Positions 17,812 through 25,268 of a stretch of DNA of 64,000 nucleotides are shown in pieces. Below the pieces are notes generated by a model. It was given only the letters and a program-made list of their open reading frames with translations. It ran no database searches and was not told where the DNA came from. The stretch spans positions 62,001-126,000 of the forward strand of contig JAPLFH010000009.1 of assembly GCA_026390815.1 (NCBI GenBank). The letters run 5' to 3'. Source of the stretch: Ignavibacteriales bacterium (GTDB lineage: Bacteria; Bacteroidota; Ignavibacteria; Ignavibacteriales; SURF-24). Numbering within the stretch: the first letter of the stretch is position 1; each line of letters begins with the position of its first letter. Position numbers and translations under genes: made by a program.

Positions 17812-17930
17812 CTCTGAATCGGGGAATGGACGAAACGGAGAAGCGGTAACTTGGAGATCCATGAAATTTCATTTGTCCTAGAGTTTCCCAATCTCCCCAT
17901 CACCGATTCTCCCGCTCTCCGATTCACACA
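17812..17930. repeat. intergenic hairpin element, 'aatcgg(a/g)ga' phrase
   Basis: Left arm tgaatcggggaatgga (17814 on), followed by cggagaagcgg and ttggagat. The right arm is ccaatctccccatcaccgattctcccgctctccgattca, in pyrimidine-rich form. The outer tgaatcgg/ccgattca pair is perfect; the interior pairs imperfectly because both arms iterate cgg-gaga-like units. Purine-rich left and pyrimidine-rich right arms match the other elements in style but not in sequence. Confidence 0.6.
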
Positions 17931-17960
17931 ATTATTTGACAATGCTACCATAAACTTCCC

Positions 17961-18015
17961 TTGACTTTCATCTCCTAAAATTATAATATTAGTGGGCAAA
18001 TGTTCACTAATATTC
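17961..18015 (+). promoter_or_regulatory. sigma70-like promoter with overlapping palindromic operator
   Basis: ttgact (17961-17966), a 16-bp spacer, then tataat (17983-17988). Overlapping the -10 box is a perfect 10-bp inverted repeat, aatattagtg (17986-17995) and cactaatatt (18006-18015), with a 10-bp centre, ending 4 bp before the ATG at 18019. The placement is right for a repressor site controlling the DnaE-like gene. Given the family (error-prone polymerases are often SOS genes), LexA is a candidate, but the motif is not one I can assign. Confidence 0.6.
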
Positions 18016-18018
18016 AAA

Positions 18019-19710
18019 ATGAAAATAATCAAACTAAATACCGATCCCGCTCTGATTGAGATGGAAAAATACCATTTACCGCAGGATAGACAGAAGGTAA
18101 AGAACATCTCCAGCTTTCATCCACCTCTGCCCCGCAGGACGGATAAGGTTAAGTTTGATATTTATGATTACGAAATGCTCTTCAACGATGAAGATACCGC
18201 CAAGCTTATTCGCGAAGGGAACACGATCGGATGTTTTTATATTGAATCGCCCGGAATGCGCTCGCTTCTTAAACGCCTTGAGGTCAGTAATTTTGAAATG
18301 CTTACTGCCGCAAGTTCGGTCATTCGTCCGGGAGTTGCAGAAAGTGGAATGATGCAGGAGTTTATTGCCCGCCACAAAGATCCCAAACGCAGAAAATATT
18401 TGGTGCCGGAGATGGAACTATATCTTGGCGAAACTTACGGCGTGATGATCTATCAGGAAGATGTAATCAAAGTTGCTCATCATATTGCAGGGCTTACGTT
18501 GGAAGAAGCTGATCTGCTCCGCCGTGCGATGAGCGGCAAGATGCGCTCGCACGAAGCTATGAAAAGATTAACCGATAGATTTTTCTTTTGCAGTAAACAG
18601 AAAGGACTTAAAGATGAAGTGGCAAAAGAGCTCTGGCGGCAGATAGAATCGTTTGCAGGATATTCGTTCTGTAAGGCGCACAGCGCATCGTTTGCATTGC
18701 TGTCTTATCAGGTTGCGTTTCTTAAGGTGCATTATCCCGCCGAGTTTATGTCGTGCGTTCTAAGCAACCAGGGTGGATTTTATTCGCCTGCAGTTTACAT
18801 TCAGGAGTGCAAACGGCTTGGACTTGAAGTAAAACTGCCTTGTGTAAACCACAGCAATTATGAGTACACCGGCGAAGGAAAAACTGTCCGCATCGGTTTA
18901 ATGGCGATTAAAAATTTTTCCCGCACTTCCGGCGAGAAAATTATTGTTGAAAGGGAAGAGAACGGCAGGTATGTTTCGTTGGCGGATTTCCTGGTTAGAG
19001 CAAGAATAGCTTATGAAGAAACAGCGCTTCTTATCCGCTGTGGTGCAATGGATTGTTTTAAACTTACACGCCCCACACTTATGCGCCTGCTGGATGTTTA
19101 TCTTCACCACAGAAAAATTCTTAATGATGGTTACAATGATTTATTCCTGAAGGAAACTTTCAAGTTGGAGGAGGAAGTGGTAACCGATATTAATTACAGC
19201 ATCGAAGAAATCTGCGCAATTGAATATGAAACATTTGATTATATGATAAGCAAACATCCGCTGGAATTTTTTAGTGAGTGGATAGAACAGCCCGCCATTA
19301 TTAAAGCGGCGGATATGATGAAGTACAATGGCAGAAAAATTAAAATGATTGGCTGGTATATGACTTCGAAGCGCATCAAAACGAAGAACGGCGAAATAAT
19401 GAAATTCCTTTCGCTTGAAGATTTGACCGGAACGTTTGAAGCAGTGATCTTTCCGAAAACATATTTCCGATATGCCGAAGCAACTCTTTCGATGGGACCA
19501 TATTTGGTTGAAGGAAAAGTTGATGCCGAGAATGGACACAATCTTATTGTCGAGAAGCTTGAAGTTCTTTCATCAATAGGTGTGAAGTCGATAACTCAAA
19601 AAGACAGCTCGGAAAATAAATACTATGGTGATGTTGAGAAGATTCACGAAGATGAATTTTACGTGGTGAGTTCGTTAGATCAGGAACAACTTAAGAAAGC
19701 ATATCTTTAA
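18019..19710 (+). CDS. DNA polymerase III alpha-like protein lacking the PHP and catalytic palm (truncated DnaE)
   Basis: The sequence matches the middle and C-terminal parts of the second DnaE-type polymerase found in Bacteroidota: DTIGCFYIESPGM-like start of the fingers (TIGCFYIESPGM), ASSVIRPGVAESGMM, ETYGVMIYQEDVIKVAHH, LRRAMSGKMRS and SFAGYSFCKAHSASFALLSYQ. A C-terminal OB-fold follows (KIKMIGWYMTSKRIK ... GTFEAVIFPKTYF). At 563 aa it is about half the usual 1000 aa or more. The PHP domain and the palm with the three metal-binding Asp residues are absent. It is GC-richer and differs in codon use from its neighbours. It is probably a 5'-deleted remnant, yet it keeps an intact frame and a promoter-like site. 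An alternative GTG start at 17992 lies inside the palindrome and is disfavoured. Confidence 0.8.
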   Translation: MKIIKLNTDPALIEMEKYHLPQDRQKVKNISSFHPPLPRRTDKVKFDIYDYEMLFNDEDTAKLIREGNTIGCFYIESPGMRSLLKRLEVSNFEMLTAASSVIRPGVAESGMMQEFIARHKDPKRRKYLVPEMELYLGETYGVMIYQEDVIKVAHHIAGLTLEEADLLRRAMSGKMRSHEAMKRLTDRFFFCSKQKGLKDEVAKELWRQIESFAGYSFCKAHSASFALLSYQVAFLKVHYPAEFMSCVLSNQGGFYSPAVYIQECKRLGLEVKLPCVNHSNYEYTGEGKTVRIGLMAIKNFSRTSGEKIIVEREENGRYVSLADFLVRARIAYEETALLIRCGAMDCFKLTRPTLMRLLDVYLHHRKILNDGYNDLFLKETFKLEEEVVTDINYSIEEICAIEYETFDYMISKHPLEFFSEWIEQPAIIKAADMMKYNGRKIKMIGWYMTSKRIKTKNGEIMKFLSLEDLTGTFEAVIFPKTYFRYAEATLSMGPYLVEGKVDAENGHNLIVEKLEVLSSIGVKSITQKDSSENKYYGDVEKIHEDEFYVVSSLDQEQLKKAYL

Positions 19711-19774
19711 TTGCTGATTTGAGATTGCTGATTGTGGAATGAAAAACCTGTACTCCGAAATCAGAATTCTGAAA
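19711..19774. repeat. low-complexity 'ttgctgatt / gaaatcaga' element
   Basis: ttgctgatttgagattgctga iterates ttgctgat, and further on gaaatcagaattctgaaatc is nearly its own complement. It sits between convergent genes (DnaE-like stop 19710, YajQ stop 19775). Confidence 0.45.
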
Positions 19775-20269
19775 TCATTTGTAGTTTGTAAATTGAGTTG
19801 GAAAAGTTAAGTCAGCCTCTTTAACCATTTTTATAACTTCTTGCAGATCGTCTTTTTTAGCGCCGGTAACACGAATAATTTCATCCATTATCTGGGAATT
19901 AACTTTTAGTTTAGCATCTTTAATCATCTTTACTATTATTTTAGCATTGTCTTTAGAAATTCCACTTTGAAGATCTATTTTTTGTTTCAGTCGGCCGTTT
20001 GCTGCTGGTTCGGGTTCACTGAATTTCATAGACTTTAAAGAGAGTCCGCGTTTAATAAATTTTGTTTGAAGAATATCAATTGAAGCTTTTCGGGAATAAT
20101 CATCCTTTGTATTGATGTTAATTAGCTTGTCCTTTTTGTTTAACTCGAGAGTAGTATTGGAATCTTTCAAGTCGTAACGCTGATGGATTTCTTTGATTGC
20201 CTGGTTAAGCGCATTATCAACTTCTTGAAAGTCAATTTCAGAAACAATGTCGAATGAACTTTGTGCCAT
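19775..20269 (-). CDS. yajQ: YajQ-family nucleotide-binding protein
   Basis: A full-length 164-aa YajQ protein with the usual duplicated ferredoxin-like fold. It begins SFDIVSEIDFQEVDNAL, continues with IHQRYDLKDS, has KQKIDLQSGISKDNAKIIVK in the middle and VNSQIMDEIIRVTGAKKDDLQ near the end, and finishes with the conserved DLTFPTQFTNYK. Members bind RNA or nucleotides, and some bind cyclic di-GMP. It appears monocistronic. Confidence 0.93.
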   Translation of the reverse strand: MAQSSFDIVSEIDFQEVDNALNQAIKEIHQRYDLKDSNTTLELNKKDKLININTKDDYSRKASIDILQTKFIKRGLSLKSMKFSEPEPAANGRLKQKIDLQSGISKDNAKIIVKMIKDAKLKVNSQIMDEIIRVTGAKKDDLQEVIKMVKEADLTFPTQFTNYK

Positions 20270-20354
20270 AGCTTTTTATCCTAATTTAAATTTCTAAATT
20301 ATAAAGTCTGGTTGAAGTAATTTAACTAAACTAAAAATTAATCATTATACTTCT

Positions 20355-20457
20355 TTACAGTATATAAACTGTAAAACTCATTGTCGGGGCGAGTGTCCCG
20401 ACTTAGTCGGGAGAACCACCGACTTTCCCGATTTCTGATCGGGATGCTCTAACCGGA
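20355..20457 (-). pseudogene. tRNA-Pro relic A, with two TCCCGA palindromes, followed by a relic GIY-YIG start
   Basis: Compared with tRNA-Pro at 20700-20774, this copy keeps part of the D arm (gctctaaccgga on the plus strand), the T-stem and the acceptor 3' side. Two hairpins are exchanged. The anticodon arm is replaced by TCCCGAT-TTCTG-ATCGGGA (20426-20444). Five or so bases of the T-loop are replaced by TCCCGAC-TTA-GTCGGGA (20396-20412). Beyond the acceptor end, 25 bp (20371-20395) are identical to 20687-20711, including the start of the GIY-YIG gene. That start reads MSFTVYIL and then stops (20381 down to 20355). The stop codon of the real GIY-YIG gene lies in the D-arm part of this relic. 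It cannot be a working tRNA. Confidence 0.85.
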
Positions 20458-20697
20458 TTTAATTATTTTTTCAATGAACAATTTACTTTTTGAACTCTTA
20501 AGTTTCCTTTCAAACTTCATAGCTTCTGACCTTGTGGTGAATTCTTTAGAATAAACTACTGTCCAGGGTTTTCCAGTTTTAGTGAAATTGGAATAACCTG
20601 AATTATGATCATTGATTCTTCTCTCCAGGTTATTTGTTTGTCCAATATAATATTTATCAACTGATGAGCTGTGAAGTATGTAAACCGTAAAACTCAT
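20449..20697 (-). CDS. small GIY-YIG nuclease (URI family) directly abutting tRNA-Pro
   Basis: A single GIY-YIG domain of 82 aa: VYILHSSSVDKYYIGQTNNLERRI carries the VYI/YIG pair and the catalytic Arg, and FTTRSEAMKFERKLKSSKS carries the catalytic Glu. The domain is that of UvrC and of homing endonucleases; the role of such stand-alone URI-type proteins is largely unknown. The ATG is only two bases after the tRNA-Pro discriminator base and has no ribosome site of its own. The stop codon lies in a degraded tRNA-Pro copy. The frame is open upstream through the tRNA (reading ...RDQEVGGSNPLAPT), but that part is the tRNA itself, not protein. Confidence 0.8.
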   Translation of the reverse strand: MSFTVYILHSSSVDKYYIGQTNNLERRINDHNSGYSNFTKTGKPWTVVYSKEFTTRSEAMKFERKLKSSKSKLFIEKIIKSG

Positions 20698-20699
20698 TG

Positions 20700-20774
20700 T
20701 CGGGGCGAGTGGATTCGAACCACCGACCTCCTGGTCCCGAACCAGGCGCTCTAACCGGACTGAGCCACGCCCCG
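20700..20774 (-). tRNA. tRNA-Pro (anticodon CGG)
   Basis: Complete cloverleaf on the minus strand: acceptor CGGGGCG/CGCCCCG, D arm GCTC...GAGC, anticodon stem CCTGG/CCAGG with loop TTCGGGA (anticodon CGG), variable AGGTC, and T arm GGTGG-TTCGAAT-CCACT. The discriminator is A. The next bases are CA and then ATG, so the CCA end is not encoded. Damaged partial copies lie on both sides. Confidence 0.95.
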
Positions 20775-20816
20775 AAAATAAAGAATATATTTTCAATCGA
20801 TAAAAGTTAAAAACTA

Positions 20817-20889
20817 TCGAACCACCGACTTTCCTGATTTCTGATCGGGACGCTCTAACCGGACTGAGCCACGCCCCGAAAATAAAGAA
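20817..20889 (-). pseudogene. tRNA-Pro relic B with TCCTGAT...ATCGGGA palindrome in place of the anticodon arm
   Basis: The 39 bp at 20851-20889 equal 20747-20785 (D arm, acceptor 5' side and 5' flank of the real tRNA), and tcgaaccaccgac at 20817-20829 equals 20715-20727. Between these identical flanks the 17-bp anticodon arm is replaced by TCCTGAT-TTCTG-ATCGGGA (20832-20850), which has the same loop as in relic A. The T arm is cut off in mid-loop, so the relic has no acceptor 3' side. Confidence 0.85.
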
Positions 20890-21070
20890 CATATTCTTAA
20901 AAAATTGTTTAAGAAAAATAAAAACTGATCGAAATATATTAAGTTTATTTATCAATGAGAAATCTTAACGCGGATATTTCTAGAATTTAATCTTGGATAT
21001 TTAAGTCTAAATTTATATCTTGCGTAAAGTTTTTCTCAGTTAATTATTTGTTAATCGAACTAGGGTTTTG

Positions 21071-22168
21071 ATGAAACGAGATAATTTACTATTTATAATC
21101 ATTATTGTTTTATTATTCTGCATTACTAACAATTCATTTTGCCTCTCATCTCCAAAATGGACGGCGGAAGTATATTACGTCTCTGATTCAACAGCAAACA
21201 TTTATATTGCACCGTTTCTGGATTCTACCGTTGTTGGAAAATTAAAATATCTGGACAAGTGTATAATAATAATTAACGAAGATAATTCAAATCTCTTTGG
21301 ATGGCGGCAAGTTGTTTATCCTATTAGTGGTTTTATTCAAGAAAAATTTCTGTTTACTCCAAAAGAAAAAACCGCCTATTTAAATCACCTCGGATATGAA
21401 GATTATGAAAATGAAAAATCTCAGTGGCATATACTTATAAAATTCTGCCGACGAAATTATTGTTATATAAAAGAAAAACCGGATTTTCAATCTACAAATA
21501 TTGGAATTATTGAGAAACGAGAAAAATTGGTAATTGTTGAAGAAAGCAATTTTAATAATCAGGTTTGGTCAAAAATTATTTTTCCAGTTACCGGTTATGT
21601 TTTATCGGAAGACATTACTTCTGATTTAGGAAGCTTTACTGTTGGAGTTGGAGCTTCATATGGAATAGGAAATGTTCCTTATGAAAAAAACTTTAGTAAT
21701 ATGAAAGATCCATTAGGAGGTTTTATAGATTTTTCCCAAACCAATGGAAATTTTAGTCTTAGATTCGGATATAACTATGCTGAATCCAATATTTCTAAAT
21801 ATATTTTAAAAACGCAACTTATATATTCGCATATCACTTACACTTTCCTTCGCACCATTAAAGATCATCTGAATTTATATATACTTGCCGGGGGAGGTTA
21901 CTGGTTGGCAAGTTTTCAAAACAAAAAATACGGCACATCATTTCCCTATTTTCCACTTGATAAAGACAAAGGTATAGGTTATTTGGTTGGAGGCGGTTTA
22001 ATTATTAACATCTTCGGTTTCTTTATTGATGGTCAGTATATTTTTCTTGGTTCAAAAATGGCAGTATTTGGGAAAGAACCTTTACCAGGTGAATTCACAA
22101 ATCAATATAAATTATACCCCGGTTCTAATCAGGTGAACTTAACGCTGGGATATAGATTTGTTTTTTAA
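21071..22168 (+). CDS. secreted protein: SH3-like repeats plus outer-membrane-type barrel
   Basis: An exported protein of about 365 aa, not assignable to a named family. After a signal peptide (FIIIIVLLFCITNNSFC) come two similar stretches of about 75 residues that resemble bacterial SH3 domains: TANIYIAPFLDSTVVGKL ... FGWRQVVYPISGFI and CYIKEKPDFQSTNIGII ... VWSKIIFPVTGYV. The C-terminal half (from GSFTVGVGASYGIG) has alternating glycine/aromatic strands and ends in a strand with a terminal aromatic (LTLGYRFVF), as in small outer-membrane barrels. It is first in a run of five exported proteins on the same strand. A TTG precedes the ATG used. Confidence 0.6.
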   Translation: MKRDNLLFIIIIVLLFCITNNSFCLSSPKWTAEVYYVSDSTANIYIAPFLDSTVVGKLKYLDKCIIIINEDNSNLFGWRQVVYPISGFIQEKFLFTPKEKTAYLNHLGYEDYENEKSQWHILIKFCRRNYCYIKEKPDFQSTNIGIIEKREKLVIVEESNFNNQVWSKIIFPVTGYVLSEDITSDLGSFTVGVGASYGIGNVPYEKNFSNMKDPLGGFIDFSQTNGNFSLRFGYNYAESNISKYILKTQLIYSHITYTFLRTIKDHLNLYILAGGGYWLASFQNKKYGTSFPYFPLDKDKGIGYLVGGGLIINIFGFFIDGQYIFLGSKMAVFGKEPLPGEFTNQYKLYPGSNQVNLTLGYRFVF

Positions 22169-22189
22169 TAAAATAAAAAGAGCTCCGAA

Positions 22190-23887
22190 ATGAAAATATC
22201 ACCTCGTTTAAAAAAAGCGAGTGAGGTTGCTTTTATTATCCTCATATCTTTATGGGGAGGATGTGTAAAGGAAAATTTTGTTGAACCAAAGGATCCTTTT
22301 GAACAACAACAATTAAATCCTGATGCACGTGTAATAACTTTAGGTAGTGGAAAAAGTGCCTTAACCTTAAAGACCAATCCTGAAAATATTATTGAAACAG
22401 AAAATGGGATAAGAATAAAAGGAAGTTTGTTTATTGCCAATACCAAATATGGTGATATGCCTCTATCTACGGGTGATTTTTCTCTATTTAAAGACACTAC
22501 AAGATTAGCAAAAGGAACTTCTGACGATTTTTTTTCAGGTCTTAATGGATTTGCATTAACTGATATTCCGCATGAAGGACTATTAAAAGATTTCAAAATG
22601 CTTGGAATGTCAGCCGCAGACTTCGGATTTAAAAAAGGGAGTGAGTTTGAAACAGGAGCTTTCCAGTGGCCTGTAAATGAAGACCGATACTATTTCTATT
22701 ATGAGGATGCAAACAACCCATTGCAGGCAGAACTTGAATCATCATCTTTTTTTAATTTAAAAAAGATTGCAATTGATCCTACTGATCCATTTGTTTTTTT
22801 TACATGCGATTTTAGCGGAACAAAATTAGGCGAACTTAAAGATATTGGATTTGGTGTATCGGTTCAGGGATACCTTCCTTTTGTTCCGGCAGTTACTATC
22901 GGCGGTATTACAGGTTTTAATGGCAACCTGTTCCTTACCGGAACAATTCCAATAAAAAAATACCAGGTTGCATTTACTGGAGAAGCATGCGTAGGATTTA
23001 ATTCCGGAGATCCGCAAGGAATACGAAAATTTTTCCAGGGTAAAGAAAATAATTTTAACCTTGGTATGAATGGTAAATGTACTTTAGACAATGAGATTCT
23101 CGATTTCCTTAATGTTGAAGTAGTTCTTGGTCAAGCTACATTAACTCTTAGTGTTAAAGAATCCGGTGATACACAACTTAAGTTTGCTGGAATACGGGAA
23201 ACACCTCCTTCAAAAGTAAGTGATTTTTTATATGAAATCATCGGTCAGGATTGGGATTTTCTTGATTACATTTTACCTTATGAACAGAAAGAAACATTTT
23301 ATGGAACTATTGGCAATAAATTATCTGAATGGGAATTAGGATTTAAGATGGAATCAAGTTTAAATCTTCCCGGAGATATTCATTTAGAAATGGGTAAAAC
23401 CCAGTTAGAATTAACAACTTCTCACATGTATTTTTTAGGGCAAGCAGTTGTTTGCGGGTTTACTAATATTGGTGTTGAAGGCTATGCAGATAGAACCGGT
23501 AGTTTTAAACTTATGGGTTATGCAAAAAATAGTTTCCATGCAAAAGCCGGTAAGCTATCTATTGGATATGATCTTGGAATGTCAGTTTCACTTGCACTTG
23601 TTGATAAAGTATTTTCATTTACCGGGGAATTTCACTTTAGGGGTGAAGCCTGTTTGGGAAAACTTTGTGCTTCAATTTCTGTAAAAGGAAGCGTAGTAAT
23701 TGCTACTGATGGAACATTTACAGTTTGCTTCTCAATTGGAATAGGAAAATTAGGTTTTGATGTTTGTATAGATTTTACAAAAGAAAATACAGGTAATGAA
23801 AATTTCATTCAAACAATGAAAGCAACAGAAATTCCTCTGGAACAAGTTCCTGTTGAAAATAGATTTCCTGCATATGAACAGGAGTAA
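22190..23887 (+). CDS. lipoprotein of unknown function
   Basis: A 565-aa exported protein with a lipobox (LISLWGGC) near residue 25. The rest is rich in beta-strand-like alternation and glycine, with several short returns to the same pattern (for example GFGVSVQGYLPF, GYDLGMSVSLAL and GEFHFRGEACLGKLCASISVKG). This suggests a repetitive beta-structure rather than a globular enzyme. No catalytic motif or known domain was recognised. It begins about 20 bp after the previous gene and is probably cotranscribed with it. Confidence 0.6.
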   Translation: MKISPRLKKASEVAFIILISLWGGCVKENFVEPKDPFEQQQLNPDARVITLGSGKSALTLKTNPENIIETENGIRIKGSLFIANTKYGDMPLSTGDFSLFKDTTRLAKGTSDDFFSGLNGFALTDIPHEGLLKDFKMLGMSAADFGFKKGSEFETGAFQWPVNEDRYYFYYEDANNPLQAELESSSFFNLKKIAIDPTDPFVFFTCDFSGTKLGELKDIGFGVSVQGYLPFVPAVTIGGITGFNGNLFLTGTIPIKKYQVAFTGEACVGFNSGDPQGIRKFFQGKENNFNLGMNGKCTLDNEILDFLNVEVVLGQATLTLSVKESGDTQLKFAGIRETPPSKVSDFLYEIIGQDWDFLDYILPYEQKETFYGTIGNKLSEWELGFKMESSLNLPGDIHLEMGKTQLELTTSHMYFLGQAVVCGFTNIGVEGYADRTGSFKLMGYAKNSFHAKAGKLSIGYDLGMSVSLALVDKVFSFTGEFHFRGEACLGKLCASISVKGSVVIATDGTFTVCFSIGIGKLGFDVCIDFTKENTGNENFIQTMKATEIPLEQVPVENRFPAYEQE

Positions 23888-23988
23888 AATAAGTTATTAG
23901 ATGATCATTTCGATGTAACGAAGTTAAAAATGAACTTCCATTATCTAAAAATGATCGCGACGCAAATGATGATGAAATTAAAAATGGA

Positions 23989-25254
23989 GTGACAGTTTTG
24001 TATAAAAAATTAATTTTCTTACTACCAGCATTTTTGATTGCTATTTCCTTTGCTTGTAATACTGTTGAAGAGATAAATTATACTTATTCAATCACAAGAG
24101 TTTGGTGGTCCGATTCTATTGATACAAATCTTGATAGATACGTTCAATCAAAGCGATTGAATTTTAATTTACACCTTAAGGAAGGTGTTGTGCGAACTGT
24201 AAATGCTCGGATTTATTACAAACCGCGCGAAGCTTCCAGTTTTACATTCTATGCATTTTCAGGTGAACAAAGTATTAAGGGGAGTGATGTAGATAATATA
24301 TTATTTGTGCCAATTGGAAATACCAATAAAGAATTACCAAGAGGAATTTATGACTTTAAAATTGAAGTTTACGAAACGAGCGGTACCCGTTTAGAAACAG
24401 GATCCGGATCTAGTGATAGCACTATTTTAACAAATCAACCATTTGAAGAATCAGCCAATGATAAAAACTACTCTATTCATACTTGGTGGTCTAACGAATA
24501 TGACAGGAATGGAAACAGTTACTGGCAAAATGCACAGCTTAATATTAATGTTGATCTTGATGCCGAATTGCAAAAAAGTGTATTTGCTAAATTATATTAT
24601 AAGTTAGCTTCTGATACTGTCTATCAACTTTACAATGAATTTAACGATTTTACAATATTTGGGCAGGATATTAAAGATACAGTTTCATGTTTAATTGGGT
24701 CTGCAAATAAGGAATTGAAATTTGGAGAGTATGATTTTAGAATCGAGCTTTTTGAGTCTGGTAGTAACATTCTTGTTGCCTATGCAGATGAAGCTATGCC
24801 TGAACTTAACAATGTTAAATTTGAACAAAGTGATCTTGATTCCTACTTATATATTATTTCTAATGTTTGGTGGACTGACTTGCTTGATTTGGACAATGAT
24901 GGGTTTACTCAGAATAGGAAATTGAATTTTAAGGTTGATGTTGATAAGGATGAACAGCGAACAATTTATGCTATGATATATTACCGGCATCCCGATTCTA
25001 CGGATTATACCCGCTATGATTCTACTTCTAATTTTAATATTTTTGGCAGTAGCGGTAGTAATAATTATATGGTGGAAATAGGTGGATTAAAAACCCAGCT
25101 AGACAGTGCCAAATATGATTTTCTGATTTCGATTTATGAACCTCGCCCAGATAGTTTAAAAATTGTTGAAACTTCTATCAGTGCGTATTCTGATAGTACA
25201 TTGGCTATTCAGAAATTCGAAAAAACTGAACAAGATATAAAAGGGCAGAAATAA
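23989..25254 (+). CDS. lipoprotein with three tandem 'choice-of-anchor H-like' repeats
   Basis: A lipobox (LIAISFAC) is followed by three homologous units of about 130 residues. They begin TRVWWSDSIDTNLDRY, IHTWWSNEYDRNGNSY and SNVWWTDLLDLDNDGF. Each then has an R/Q-x-LNFN-x-like strand, an (A/V)-x-(I/L)-YY strand, and a closing YDF-(K/R/L)-I-x-(V/L/I)-(Y/F)-E. The Asp/Asn-rich start of each unit looks like a calcium-binding turn. The pattern resembles the choice-of-anchor H domain of surface proteins; that match is from memory. The start could be the GTG at 23989 or the TTG at 23998. It is 14 bp before the OmpA-family gene. Confidence 0.6.
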   Translation: MTVLYKKLIFLLPAFLIAISFACNTVEEINYTYSITRVWWSDSIDTNLDRYVQSKRLNFNLHLKEGVVRTVNARIYYKPREASSFTFYAFSGEQSIKGSDVDNILFVPIGNTNKELPRGIYDFKIEVYETSGTRLETGSGSSDSTILTNQPFEESANDKNYSIHTWWSNEYDRNGNSYWQNAQLNINVDLDAELQKSVFAKLYYKLASDTVYQLYNEFNDFTIFGQDIKDTVSCLIGSANKELKFGEYDFRIELFESGSNILVAYADEAMPELNNVKFEQSDLDSYLYIISNVWWTDLLDLDNDGFTQNRKLNFKVDVDKDEQRTIYAMIYYRHPDSTDYTRYDSTSNFNIFGSSGSNNYMVEIGGLKTQLDSAKYDFLISIYEPRPDSLKIVETSISAYSDSTLAIQKFEKTEQDIKGQK

Positions 25255-25268
25255 AATTTGGGAGCAAT

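Larger units (their letters stand above)
17717..18018. other. intergenic region: repeat copy, hairpin element, promoter-like site
   Basis: No gene here apart from the relic 3' end at 17724-17791. The rest holds the imperfect hairpin element at 17812-17930 and the promoter/operator-like sequence at 17961-18015. Confidence 0.6.

Noticed and set aside
17992-18018. GTG start for the DnaE-like protein
   Set aside because: It lies inside the operator-like palindrome and very close to the -10 box, so a transcript could hardly include it; the ATG at 18019 fits better.
20698-20955. N-terminal extension of the GIY-YIG protein reading ...RLERLVRDQEVGGSNPLAPT
   Set aside because: This is the tRNA-Pro gene and its upstream relic read as protein; the real start is the ATG at 20697.
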